Below, piece by piece: positions 13,389-20,758 of a stretch of DNA of 23,318 nt; positions within the stretch are counted from its first letter, which is position 1; every line of letters starts with the position of its first letter. The notes beneath the pieces are model-generated. The model saw only the letters and a program-made list of their open reading frames with translations, made no database searches and had not been told where the DNA came from. The DNA is from Actinomycetes bacterium. Its GTDB lineage: Bacteria; Actinomycetota; CALGFH01. Both the position numbers and the translations under genes were made by a program. Where the stretch lies: positions 1 through 23,318 of the forward strand of contig JASLIH010000150.1 in NCBI GenBank assembly GCA_030152105.1, read 5' to 3'.

Positions 13389-14168
13389 ATGACCACCGAA
13401 CAGCCCGTCACCTCTGACGAGGCCACCCCGCCCACGTCGAGAGACGCCGCCTTCTGGGCCAAGAACGTCACCACCCTGAAGCTGGGCGAGGTGCCGCCGG
13501 AGGCGGTCAACCTCAACGTCACCGGCCGCCGGGTGGTCGGCCCGGTCCAGGGCTTCGGCAAGATGTGGCAGAAGACGATGCGGGTCGAGCTGCGCGGCGC
13601 CGACGTCACCCCGGCCGAGGTCATCAGGACCTGGAAGACCGAGTTCCAGCGGTTCTGGCCCGAGCGCAACTGGTTCTACGCCCCCCTCGAGGGCATCGCC
13701 CCCGGCGAGGTGGCGCTGCTCAACCTGGGCCTGCCCGGCCGGATGAAGCTGTCCACCGGGGTGCTGGTGCTGTACGCCGACGACGAGTCGTTCACCCTCA
13801 TGACCCCCGAGGGGCACATGCTGGCCGGCTGGATCACCTTCTCGGCCGAGCTCGAGGACGGCGTCACCGTCGTCCAGATCCAGGCCCTGGAGCGCACCAA
13901 CGACCCCCTGTACGAGCTCGGCTACGTGTTCGGCGGCAACCGCCTGAACAGCCGGTTCTGGATCGAGACGGCCGAGAACCTGGCCCGCCACTTCGGGGTC
14001 GAGCCCGACGTCCGGTCCCAGGTGGTCTGCGTCGACCGCCGCCGCCAGTGGCGCAAGGCCGGCAACCTCTCCAAGAACGCGGCCGTCCGCACCTTCGTCT
14101 GGACCCTGGGCACGCCGGTGCGCTGGCTGCGCCGGCCCTTCATCCGGCGGCGCGCCAGCGAGTCGTGA
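13389..14168 (+). CDS. Unrecognised protein, possibly SRPBCC/DUF1990-like
   Basis: 259 aa from ATG 13389 (GAGGAG 6 nt upstream), 16 nt after the second STAS gene. No signal peptide or membrane segment is evident. The centre has alternating strands: NWFYAPLEGIAPGEVALLNLG (split around residue 105), LSTGVLVLYADDESFTLMTP, GHMLAGWITFSAEL and VTVVQIQALERTNDPLYELGY. They are followed by a helix RFWIETAENLARHFGV. This strand-rich core closed by a long C-terminal helix resembles the SRPBCC (START-like) ligand-binding fold, but that is inference. The C-terminal 40 residues are strongly basic (RRRQWRKAG, RWLRRPFIRRR). It overlaps the next, membrane protein gene by 4 nt, suggesting joint function in the partner-switch operon. 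Confidence 0.7.
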   Translation: MTTEQPVTSDEATPPTSRDAAFWAKNVTTLKLGEVPPEAVNLNVTGRRVVGPVQGFGKMWQKTMRVELRGADVTPAEVIRTWKTEFQRFWPERNWFYAPLEGIAPGEVALLNLGLPGRMKLSTGVLVLYADDESFTLMTPEGHMLAGWITFSAELEDGVTVVQIQALERTNDPLYELGYVFGGNRLNSRFWIETAENLARHFGVEPDVRSQVVCVDRRRQWRKAGNLSKNAAVRTFVWTLGTPVRWLRRPFIRRRASES

Positions 14169-15316
14169 CCCCCCGGGCCGCCGTCCGGCTGGCCTGGGGG
14201 CTGTGGGGGCTGGCCCTGGCGCTGATCGTGGCCGCCCTGGCCGTCAACACGGTCCAGGTGACGGCCGGCGAGGAAGGGATCCTGGCCGTCCTCAGCCTGG
14301 TCTTCATCACCACCGGGGCGTTCCTCGCCGGCCGCCGGCCCGCCAACCCGGTCGGCTGGCTGCTGCTCGGCTGGGGCATGGTGATGGCCCTCGGCTCCTT
14401 CACCGGTGCCTATGTCAATCGGGGCCTGGTCCGCGACCCCGGCTCGCTGCCCGGCCCCAGCTGGGTCGGCTGGGCCGAGGGCGTGATCTGGCACCCCGCG
14501 TTCGGGCTCCTCGCCCTGCTGCTGCTGCTGTTCCCCCACGGGCGGCTGCCGTCGCCACGCTGGCGGCCGTTCGCCTGGTTCGTCGTGGCCGTCTACCTGG
14601 TGCTGGCGCTTGCCGCCGCCCTCGCCCCGGGATCCGTCGAGCTCTACTACCCGGAGGCCACCCCGCCGGTGCGCCTGCCGGTCGCCGGCCTGGCCGACGC
14701 CGTGTTCGAATGGCTGCTTCCAGGCCAGCTGCTCGTGCTGGCCACCGCGCTGGTGTCGCTGGTGCTGCGCCTGCGCCGCGCCTCGGGCGAAGAGCGCCAG
14801 CAGGTCAAGTGGTTCGTCTACACCGTGGTGACGGTGGTGCTGGTGTTCGTCACCACCACCCTTGCCCTCGGCGCCGGCTACCTGTTCCCGCTGTTCGGCC
14901 TGATCCCGGTGTCGGTGGCGGTCGCCGTCTTCAAGTACCGGCTCTACGACATCGACCGGCTGATCAACCGCACCCTGGTCTACGGCCTGCTCACCGCCCT
15001 GCTGATCGGGGTCTACGCCGGTCTGGTGTTCCTGCTCGGGGAGCTGCTCGACCCGGCCACCGGCGACTCCGCCCTGGCCGTGGCCGCCTCCACCCTGGCC
15101 GTCGCCGCCCTGTTCCAGCCGGCCCGCCGCCGGGTCCAGGAGCTGGTCGACCGGCGCTTCAACCGCCGCCGCTACGATGCCGCCCGCACCGTCGAGCGCT
15201 TCAGCGGCCGCCTCCGCGACCAGGTCGACCTCGACACCCTCTCGGCCGAGCTCCTGGGCGTGGTCGACCAGACCGTCCAGCCGGCCTCGGCGTCGCTCTG
15301 GCTGCGGCACCGCTAG
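14165..15316 (+). CDS. Polytopic membrane protein, kinase-less sensor-like
   Basis: 383 aa beginning at GTG 14165, overlapping the previous stop by 4 nt (GTGA). About ten hydrophobic segments are visible (near 12-30, 37-55, 62-83, 108-124, 136-155, 183-202, 216-238, 240-256, 271-292, 303-318). The segment FKYRLYDIDRLINRTLVYGLLTA (256-278) and the cytoplasmic tail VDRRFNRRRYDAARTVERFS..L with a final QPASASLWLR are typical of the N-terminal membrane region of actinobacterial and Chloroflexi sensor kinases. Here the protein stops where GAF or kinase domains would follow. Such stand-alone forms are known as conserved hypothetical proteins. It probably senses a membrane or small-molecule signal for the upstream STAS/RsbU module, which is inference from operon position. 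Confidence 0.85.
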   Translation: MTPRAAVRLAWGLWGLALALIVAALAVNTVQVTAGEEGILAVLSLVFITTGAFLAGRRPANPVGWLLLGWGMVMALGSFTGAYVNRGLVRDPGSLPGPSWVGWAEGVIWHPAFGLLALLLLLFPHGRLPSPRWRPFAWFVVAVYLVLALAAALAPGSVELYYPEATPPVRLPVAGLADAVFEWLLPGQLLVLATALVSLVLRLRRASGEERQQVKWFVYTVVTVVLVFVTTTLALGAGYLFPLFGLIPVSVAVAVFKYRLYDIDRLINRTLVYGLLTALLIGVYAGLVFLLGELLDPATGDSALAVAASTLAVAALFQPARRRVQELVDRRFNRRRYDAARTVERFSGRLRDQVDLDTLSAELLGVVDQTVQPASASLWLRHR

Positions 15317-15331
15317 CGAACCGCACCTCGC

Positions 15332-15382
15332 GGGGCTGTGGACAACACCCGGCATCCAACCTCGTCGTGGGCTACGCTCCCC
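15332..15382 (+). repeat. Second copy of two-box repeat; includes DnaA-box-like TGTGGACAA
   Basis: GGGGCTGTGGACA (15332-15344) and TGGGCTACGCTCCC (15368-15381) match the boxes at 9937-9949 and 9973-9986 with the same 33-nt offset, while the 24 nt between them differ. TGTGGACAA (15337-15345) is the complement of the actinobacterial DnaA box TTGTCCACA. TACGCT (15373-15378) fits a -10 and lies 47 nt upstream of the GTG of the acyl-CoA dehydrogenase gene, so the element may double as that operon's promoter. Confidence 0.5.
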
Positions 15383-15425
15383 CTCCGCCGGGTCGGCGTG
15401 GGTTGGTTGGACCGGGAGGATCCTC

Positions 15426-16625
15426 GTGACGGGTGGCGCGGAGCGGCCATTTGCGCTCAGCGCTGCGCAGGAACGGCTGGTGGGTGAGGTACGGGAACTG
15501 GCCAGGGAGGTGCTGGTCCCGCTGGCCGCCGCGGGGCGGGCGGGGCGGGTGAACCGGGGGCTGGTGGGGGCGCTCGGGGAGCATGGGCTGCTGGGGCGCG
15601 TGCTGCCGGCCGCGCCGGACGGGCGGGGTGGGGCGTCGGCGATGGAGCTGTGCCTGCTGCGGGAGGCGCTGGCTCGGGAGTCGACCGAGGCCGAGACGGC
15701 CCTGGCCCTGCAGGGGCTGGGTGGGTACCCGGTCGCGGTCTGGGGGAGCTTGGGAGTGCGGGGGCGGCTGCTTCCTGAGCTGGTGGCGGGGCGGGCGGTG
15801 GCGGCGTTCGCGCTGTCGGAGCCGGCGGCCGGGTCGGACGCGGGTGGGCTGGAGCTGCGGGCCGAGCCGGACGGGGCGGGGTTCCGGCTCAGCGGGACCA
15901 AGGCGTGGATCTCCAACGCTCCCGAGGCCGACGTGTACACCCTGTTCGCCCGGACGACGCCGGGCAGCCGGTCGCGGGGGATCACCGCGTTCGTCGTGCC
16001 CGGGGATGCGCCCGGGCTGGGTGGGGAGGCGCTCGAGCTGCTCGCCCCCCATGCGATCGGGCGCCTCGAGCTGGACGGGGTGCGGGTCGGGCCCGAGCAG
16101 GTGCTCGGGCGGGTCGACCAGGGGTTCGGGGTGGCCATGGCGACCCTTGACCGGTTCCGGCCCAGCGTGGGGGCGTTCGCGGTGGGGATGGCCCAGGCGG
16201 CGCTGGAGGTGGCCGTGGCCCACGCGGCCCGGCGGCGGGCGTTCGGGCGGCCGCTGCGGGAGTTCCAGGCGGTGGCCCACGCCCTGGCCGAGGCGGCGAC
16301 CCGGACCCAGGCGGCCCGGCTCCTTGTCTACGAGGCGGCCAGCCGCTATGACGCCGACCCGGCCGCTCCCGGGGTGACCGGGGCGGCGGCCATGGCCAAG
16401 CTGTACGCCACCGAGACCGCCCAGGCCGTGGTCGACCAGGCCGTGCAGGTCCTGGGAGCCAGGGCCCTTGAGCGCGGGCACCTGCTGGAGCACCTGTACC
16501 GCGAGGTCCGTGCCCCCCGCATCTACGAGGGCACCTCCGAGATCCAGCGCGGCATCATCGCCCGCGAGCTGTTCCGCGATACCGTGGGGCCCGGCGACTC
16601 CGAGGGCGAGGAGGGACGGCCTTGA
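15426..16625 (+). CDS. Acyl-CoA dehydrogenase
   Basis: 399 aa FAD-dependent acyl-CoA dehydrogenase from GTG 15426, with GGGAGGA 7 nt upstream. Family landmarks: FALSEPAAGSDAGG (residues 128-141, FAD/substrate loop), LSGTKAWISNAPEAD (155-169), the ARRRAFGRPLREFQAV helix (268-283), and RIYEGTSEIQRG (365-376), whose Glu368 is the catalytic base in this class. The chain is a usual length. The substrate is not readable from sequence. The gene opens a four-gene operon whose next gene starts inside its stop (TTGA). Its first 240 bp use an unusual run of G-rich codons (ggg, ggcggg), distinct from the C-rich style of its neighbours. Confidence 0.92.
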   Translation: MTGGAERPFALSAAQERLVGEVRELAREVLVPLAAAGRAGRVNRGLVGALGEHGLLGRVLPAAPDGRGGASAMELCLLREALARESTEAETALALQGLGGYPVAVWGSLGVRGRLLPELVAGRAVAAFALSEPAAGSDAGGLELRAEPDGAGFRLSGTKAWISNAPEADVYTLFARTTPGSRSRGITAFVVPGDAPGLGGEALELLAPHAIGRLELDGVRVGPEQVLGRVDQGFGVAMATLDRFRPSVGAFAVGMAQAALEVAVAHAARRRAFGRPLREFQAVAHALAEAATRTQAARLLVYEAASRYDADPAAPGVTGAAAMAKLYATETAQAVVDQAVQVLGARALERGHLLEHLYREVRAPRIYEGTSEIQRGIIARELFRDTVGPGDSEGEEGRP

Positions 16626-17449
16626 GCCCGTTCGAGGGTTCGGCGGGGCGCACCGAGCGGTGGGAGCACTTCGCCTACGCCGAGGAGGCCGGGGTGGCCA
16701 CCGTCACCTTCGACCGGCCGGAACGGCTCAACGCCCTCACCTTCGAGGTCTACGCCGACCTGCGCGACCTGCTGGCCGAGCTGCCACGCCGGGACGGGGT
16801 GCGGGTCCTGGTCCTGACCGGCCGCGGCCGCGGGTTCTGCTCGGGCGGGGACGTGCACGACATCATCGGGGCCCTCCAGGCCATGGGGCCCCGGGAGCTG
16901 CTCGAGTTCACCCGCATGACCGGGGCCGTCGTCCAGGGCCTGCGGGAGCTGCCCCTGCCGGTGGTGGCCGCCGTCAACGGGGTCGCGGCCGGGGCCGGCG
17001 CCGTCATCGCCCTGGCCGCCGACCTCCGGGTGCTGGCCCGCTCGGCCTCCCTGGCCTTTGTGTTCACCAGGGTCGGGCTGGCCGGGGCGGACATGGGCTG
17101 CGCCTACCTGCTGCCCCGGCTGGTCGGGCTGGGACGGGCGACCGAGCTGCTGCTGCTCGGGGACCGGGTCGACGCCGACCGGGCGGCCGCCCTCGGCCTG
17201 GCCAACCAGGTGGTCGACGACGACCGGCTGATCGACCAGGCCGGCGAGCTGGCCCGGCGGCTGGCCGACGGCCCGGCCCTGGCCTATGCCGCCACCAAGG
17301 TCCTGCTCGCCCGCGAGCTCGACCTGCCCCTGGCCGGGGCGCTGGAGCTGGAGGCCGTCACCCAGGCCCTGCTGCTCACCTCCGAGGACCACCGCGAGTT
17401 CTACGCCGCCTTCACCCAGGGCCGCTCCCCCACCTGGCGGGGGCGATGA
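16622..17449 (+). CDS. Enoyl-CoA hydratase/isomerase family protein
   Basis: 275 aa crotonase-fold protein starting at TTG 16622 (GAGGAGGGA upstream; 4-nt overlap with the dehydrogenase). The motifs FDRPERLNALTFEVY (30-44), TGRGRGFCSGGDVHD (66-80), VNGVAAGAGAVIALAADLRV (118-137) and FTRVGLAGADMGCAYLLPRLVG (148-169) define the oxyanion hole and active site. The two glutamates of classical enoyl-CoA hydratase are not seen: GAGAV stands where GGGCE would be, and FTR where PEI would be. Asp157 in GADMG is the visible acidic residue. Hydratase activity is thus uncertain; isomerase, hydrolase or another crotonase chemistry is possible. The context is acyl-CoA degradation. Confidence 0.88.
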   Translation: MSPFEGSAGRTERWEHFAYAEEAGVATVTFDRPERLNALTFEVYADLRDLLAELPRRDGVRVLVLTGRGRGFCSGGDVHDIIGALQAMGPRELLEFTRMTGAVVQGLRELPLPVVAAVNGVAAGAGAVIALAADLRVLARSASLAFVFTRVGLAGADMGCAYLLPRLVGLGRATELLLLGDRVDADRAAALGLANQVVDDDRLIDQAGELARRLADGPALAYAATKVLLARELDLPLAGALELEAVTQALLLTSEDHREFYAAFTQGRSPTWRGR

Positions 17450-17925
17450 TGCGGGCGGGCGCACCGGGAGCCGTGGGTGGAGGGGAGGAGCGCCGCCAGC
17501 CGACCCCGCACCGGGTGGTGAACCCCGAGGGGCTGGCCCCGGCGGTCGGGTTCGCCCACGCGGTCGTGGCCACCCCCGGCCGGACCGTCTACCTGGGCGG
17601 GCAGGCCGCCCAGGGGCCCGACGGGGTCATCCGGGGGGCGACCCTGGCCGAGCAGTTCGACGTGGCCGCCGGCAACCTGGTCGCCGCCCTGGCCGCAGCC
17701 GGCGGGTCGCCCGAACACCTGGTGTCGCTGCACATCTACACCAGCGAGGTCGACGACTACCGGGCCACCCGCGGCCAGCTGGGCGCCATCTACCGCCGCC
17801 ACCTGGGCCGCCACTATGTGGCCACGGCCCTGTTCGAGGTCGCCGGGCTGTTCGACCCGGCGGCCAAGGTCGAGCTGGTCGGGATCGCCGTCGTCCCCGA
17901 CCCGGAGCCCGAGGAGCACCCATGA
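17446..17925 (+). CDS. RidA/YjgF family protein lacking the deaminase Arg
   Basis: 159 aa. Two adjacent ATGs (17446, 17449) overlap the upstream stop by 4 or 1 nt. The RidA core runs from about residue 25: NPEGL (26-30), TVYLGGQAAQGPDG (47-60), EQFDVAAGNLVAALAAAGGSPEHLVSL (around 69-95) and the C-terminal VELVGIAVV. At the position of the substrate-binding Arg (PAR-S/T in RidA) it has VAT (Thr127), so classical 2-aminoacrylate/imine deamination is unlikely. Family members without this Arg (Rid4-7 types) often sit in catabolic operons. Here it lies between acyl-CoA genes. The N-terminal 24 residues are an unusual basic, Gly-rich extension, and a downstream start cannot be excluded. Confidence 0.88.
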   Translation: MMRAGAPGAVGGGEERRQPTPHRVVNPEGLAPAVGFAHAVVATPGRTVYLGGQAAQGPDGVIRGATLAEQFDVAAGNLVAALAAAGGSPEHLVSLHIYTSEVDDYRATRGQLGAIYRRHLGRHYVATALFEVAGLFDPAAKVELVGIAVVPDPEPEEHP

Positions 17926-19091
17926 GCCCCCCACCCGCCCTGGACTTCCTCGACCTGGACCGGCTGCTCAGCGAGGAGGAGCGGCTGATCCGCGACACCA
18001 CCCGCGGCTTTGTCGCCGACCGGATCCTGCCCGAGATCGCCGGCTGGTTCGAGCGCGGCGAGCTGCCCCGGGAGCTGGCCAAGGAGCTCGGCGACCTCGG
18101 CCTGCTGGGCATGCACCTGGAGGGCTACGGCTGCGCCGGCACCAACGCCGTCAGCTACGGCCTGGCCTGCCTGGAGCTGGAGGCCGGCGACTCCGGGGCC
18201 CGCAGCTTCGTCTCGGTCCAGGGCTCGCTGGCCATGTACCCGATCTGGCGGTACGGCTCCGAGGAGCAGAAGCGGCGCTGGCTGCCGCCCATGGCCGCCG
18301 GCGAGGCGATCGGCTGCTTCGGCCTCACCGAGCCCGACTTCGGCTCCAACCCGGCCGGGATGCGGACCAGCGCCCGCCGCGACGGCGGCGACTGGGTGCT
18401 CAACGGCACCAAGATGTGGATCACCAACGGCGGCATCGCCGACGTGGCCGTGGTCTGGGCCCGCACCGACGACGAGGGCGTGCGCGGCTTCCTGGTCCCG
18501 GCCGGCACCCCCGGGTTCACCACCAGCGACATCGGCCGCAAGCTGTCGCTACGGGCCTCGGTCACCTCCGAGCTGGTCCTTGAGGACTGCCGGCTGCCCG
18601 CCGACGCCGTGCTGCCCGAGGTCCGGGGCATGCGCGGCCCCCTGTCGTGCCTGAACGAGGCCCGCTTCGGGATCATCTGGGGGTCGATGGGGGCGGCCAG
18701 GGCGTGCTTTGCGAGCGCGCTCGAGTACGCCAGGACCCGGGAGCAGTTCGACCGGCCCATCGGCGGGTTCCAGCTCACCCAGCAGAAGCTGGCCGACATG
18801 CTGGTCGAGCTGTCCAAGGGCACCCTGCTGGCCCTGCACCTGGGCCGGCTGAAGGACGAGGGCCGGCTCGCCCCAGAACAGGTCAGCCTGGGCAAGCTCA
18901 ACAACGTCCGTGAGGCCCTGGCCATCGCCCGCACGGCCCGCACGATCCTCGGCGCCAACGGCGTCACCCTCGAGTACCCGGTGATCCGGCACGCCAACAA
19001 CCTCGAGTCGGTGCTGACCTACGAGGGCACCAGCGAGGTCCACAGCCTGATCCTGGGCCAGGCCGTCACCGGCCTGGCCGCCTTCACCTAG
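17922..19091 (+). CDS. gcdH: Glutaryl-CoA dehydrogenase-like acyl-CoA dehydrogenase
   Basis: 389 aa, ATG 17922 overlapping the RidA-family stop by 4 nt. It follows glutaryl-CoA dehydrogenases almost throughout: GLLGMHLEGYGCAG, DSGARSFVSVQGSLAMYPI (90-108), GCFGLTEPDFGSNPAGM (131-147), NGTKMWITN (161-169), GPLSCLNEARFGIIWG (239-254) and VLTYEGTSEVHSLILG (364-379). Arg94 and Ser98 correspond to residues that hold the glutaryl carboxylate in the human enzyme, and Glu368 is the catalytic base. The expected reaction is oxidative decarboxylation of glutaryl-CoA to crotonyl-CoA, a step in lysine, tryptophan and aromatic catabolism. No CoA transferase or 3-hydroxyacyl-CoA dehydrogenase is in the window. 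The stop codon shares CTAG with the convergent Rrf2 gene. Confidence 0.9.
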   Translation: MSPPPALDFLDLDRLLSEEERLIRDTTRGFVADRILPEIAGWFERGELPRELAKELGDLGLLGMHLEGYGCAGTNAVSYGLACLELEAGDSGARSFVSVQGSLAMYPIWRYGSEEQKRRWLPPMAAGEAIGCFGLTEPDFGSNPAGMRTSARRDGGDWVLNGTKMWITNGGIADVAVVWARTDDEGVRGFLVPAGTPGFTTSDIGRKLSLRASVTSELVLEDCRLPADAVLPEVRGMRGPLSCLNEARFGIIWGSMGAARACFASALEYARTREQFDRPIGGFQLTQQKLADMLVELSKGTLLALHLGRLKDEGRLAPEQVSLGKLNNVREALAIARTARTILGANGVTLEYPVIRHANNLESVLTYEGTSEVHSLILGQAVTGLAAFT

Positions 19092-19591
19092 GCGCGGGCC
19101 CGCCGGGCCGGTGGCGGCGGGGTGTGCCCGCCGGCCGAGCGCGACACCCAGGCGTCGGCGTCGCTGATCAGCTCCTTGACCTCGGCCGGCAGGACCCCGG
19201 CGACCAGGTCGGCCAGGGTGACCCGCTCGAGCACGCTGCGCAGGCTCACCCGGACCGCGATCCAGACCTCGACCAGCTTGCTGGCGCTGCCCGAGTACTC
19301 GACCGACTCCGGCCGGGCCCCGCGGACGTTGGCCAGCGGCCCGTCCACGGCCCGGATGATGTCGGCCAGGGTGATGGTGTGGGGCGGCTCGGCCAGCCAG
19401 TAGCCGCCCTCGGCCCCCCGCTGGCTCTGCACGTAGCCGGCATGGCGCAGGTCGGAGAGGATGTTCTCGAGGAACTTGAGCGGGATCTGCTGGGCCTCGG
19501 CGATCCGGTCGCCCTTGACGGGCCCGGCCTCGGCCGCGGCCAGCTCGATCGCCGCCCGGACGGCGTAGTCGGCCTTCGCTGACACATGCAT
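19088..19591 (-). CDS. Rrf2-family regulator, Cys-less, CymR-like
   Basis: 167 aa from ATG 19591, chosen because Rrf2 proteins begin M(R/H)VSAKADYAVRA; in-frame starts further upstream add residues without homology. The winged helix spans residues 1-80 (IAEAQQIPLKFLENILSDLRHAGYVQSQRGAEGGYWLA), and the dimerisation helix is near 104-125. There is no cysteine anywhere, so it cannot bind an Fe-S cluster through three Cys as IscR does. The closest functional parallel is CymR, which represses sulfur uptake genes. It is transcribed away from a sulfate transporter operon, with 171 nt between starts, supporting control of that operon; this is inference. The Pro/Arg-rich tail (156-167) is disordered. 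Confidence 0.9.
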   Translation of the reverse strand: MHVSAKADYAVRAAIELAAAEAGPVKGDRIAEAQQIPLKFLENILSDLRHAGYVQSQRGAEGGYWLAEPPHTITLADIIRAVDGPLANVRGARPESVEYSGSASKLVEVWIAVRVSLRSVLERVTLADLVAGVLPAEVKELISDADAWVSRSAGGHTPPPPARRARA

Positions 19592-19666
19592 GGGCGCATT
19601 GTTCCCCATGGCGTCGCGCCAGGGAACCGCCGCCGGCCGTCGGGCGGGGACCACTCAGCTGCACTA

Positions 19667-19679
19667 GGCCGTTTCGGCC
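19667..19679. promoter_or_regulatory. Palindrome in Rrf2/sulfate divergent region
   Basis: GGCCG (19667-19671) and CGGCC (19675-19679) flank TTT in a perfect inverted repeat just upstream of the predicted -35 of the sulfate operon. It is a candidate operator. A weaker pair ACCA (19725-19728) / TGGT (19740-19743) lies between the promoter and the start codon. Confidence 0.35.
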
Positions 19680-19681
19680 AC

Positions 19682-19710
19682 TTGACGCAGCGCCCTCGCC
19701 CCTTCACCGT
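19682..19710 (+). promoter_or_regulatory. Predicted sigma70-type promoter of the sulfate operon
   Basis: TTGACG (19682-19687) is a near-consensus -35, followed after 17 nt by CACCGT (19705-19710), matching A2 and T6 of the -10 consensus TANNNT. It lies 52 nt upstream of the ATG at 19763, leaving a 5' leader that is unusually A/T-rich for this window (19711-19750). GGAGGAG stands just before the start codon. Confidence 0.5.
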
Positions 19711-19762
19711 GTCATTCTCCATCAACCAAGTAGAGAAAGTGGTAATCACGATCGGAGGAGCG

Positions 19763-20758
19763 ATGAAGGTCCGCGTCAAGTTCGCCGCCGGCCTGCTGGC
19801 CGCGGGGATGCTGCTGGCCGCCGGTTGCGGCGGGTCGGGCGGCGGGAGCGACAAGCTGACGCTGGTCGCCTACTCGACCCCCCGGGAGGCCTACGAGCAG
19901 CTGATCCCGGAGTTCCAGAAGACCGAGGCCGGCAAGGGCGTCGGGTTCTCCCAGTCCTACGGGGCCTCGGGCGACCAGAGCCGCGCTGTCCAGAACGGCC
20001 TGGCCGCCGACGTCGTCACCCTGGCCCTTGAGCCGGACATGACCAAGCTGGCCGACGCCGGCCTGGTCGCCAAGGACTGGAACGCCGACGAGCACAAGGG
20101 CATGATCACCAACTCGGTGGTGGCCTTCATCGTCCGCAAGGGCAACCCCAAGGGCATCAAGACCTGGGACGACCTGATCAAGCCGGGTGTCGAGGTCATC
20201 GAGCCGAACCCGTTCACCTCGGGCGGGGCCAAGTGGAACATCATGGCCGCCTACGGCGCCCAGCTGCAGGCCGGCAAGACCCCCGAGCAGGCCGCCGGCT
20301 ACCTGCTGGAGCTGTTCCGCCACGTGCCCGTGCAGGACAAGTCGGCCCGTGAGGCGCTGCAGACCTTCATCGGCGGCAAGGGCGACGTGATGCTGGCCTA
20401 CGAGAACGAGGCCATCAACGCCCAGCAGAAGGAGCAGCCGGTCGACTACGTGGTCCCGGACGACACCATCCTGATCGAGAACCCGATCGCGGTCGCCACC
20501 AAGTCCAAGAACGCCGCCGCGGCCAGCGCCTTCGTCGAGTTCCTGCGGTCCGAGCCGGCCCAGCGGCTGTACGCCGAGCGCGGCTACCGGCCGGTCAACG
20601 AGGCGGCCGCGGCCAGCGCCAAGTTCCCCGAGCCGGCGGGCCTGTTCACCATCAAGGACCTGGGCGGTTGGTCCGATGTGAACAAGAAGTTCTTCGACAA
20701 GGAGGCCGGGATCGTGGCCGACATCGAGCGCAAGGTCGGGGTGTCGGTTGGCAGCTAG
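19763..20758 (+). CDS. Sulfate ABC transporter substrate-binding lipoprotein
   Basis: 331 aa. ATG 19763 follows GGAGGAG. The signal peptide (KVRVKFAAGLLAAGMLLAAG) ends in a lipobox LAAGC with Cys22 as the lipidated residue. The mature protein carries the sulfate/thiosulfate-binding signatures: LVAYSTPREAYEQLIPEF (34-51), FSQSYGASGDQSRAV (62-76), ADVVTLALEPDM (81-92), VIEPNPFTSGGAKWN (145-159) and GDVMLAYENEA (208-218). It captures sulfate at the outer face of the membrane and delivers it to the two permeases encoded next. The length is normal for Sbp/CysP (about 330-350). The product overlaps the start of the first permease gene by 11 nt. Sulfate versus thiosulfate preference cannot be read here. 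Confidence 0.94.
   Translation: MKVRVKFAAGLLAAGMLLAAGCGGSGGGSDKLTLVAYSTPREAYEQLIPEFQKTEAGKGVGFSQSYGASGDQSRAVQNGLAADVVTLALEPDMTKLADAGLVAKDWNADEHKGMITNSVVAFIVRKGNPKGIKTWDDLIKPGVEVIEPNPFTSGGAKWNIMAAYGAQLQAGKTPEQAAGYLLELFRHVPVQDKSAREALQTFIGGKGDVMLAYENEAINAQQKEQPVDYVVPDDTILIENPIAVATKSKNAAAASAFVEFLRSEPAQRLYAERGYRPVNEAAAASAKFPEPAGLFTIKDLGGWSDVNKKFFDKEAGIVADIERKVGVSVGS

Noticed and set aside
15337..15345. DnaA box as evidence for a replication origin
   Set aside because: There is one exact box and two imperfect ones (9941, 10043), with no AT-rich unwinding region and no dnaA/dnaN/gyrB neighbours.
13922..16138. 738-codon minus-strand open frame across the membrane protein and acyl-CoA dehydrogenase genes
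   Set aside because: It crosses an operon boundary and is a Ser/Pro/Gln-rich antisense frame without motifs.
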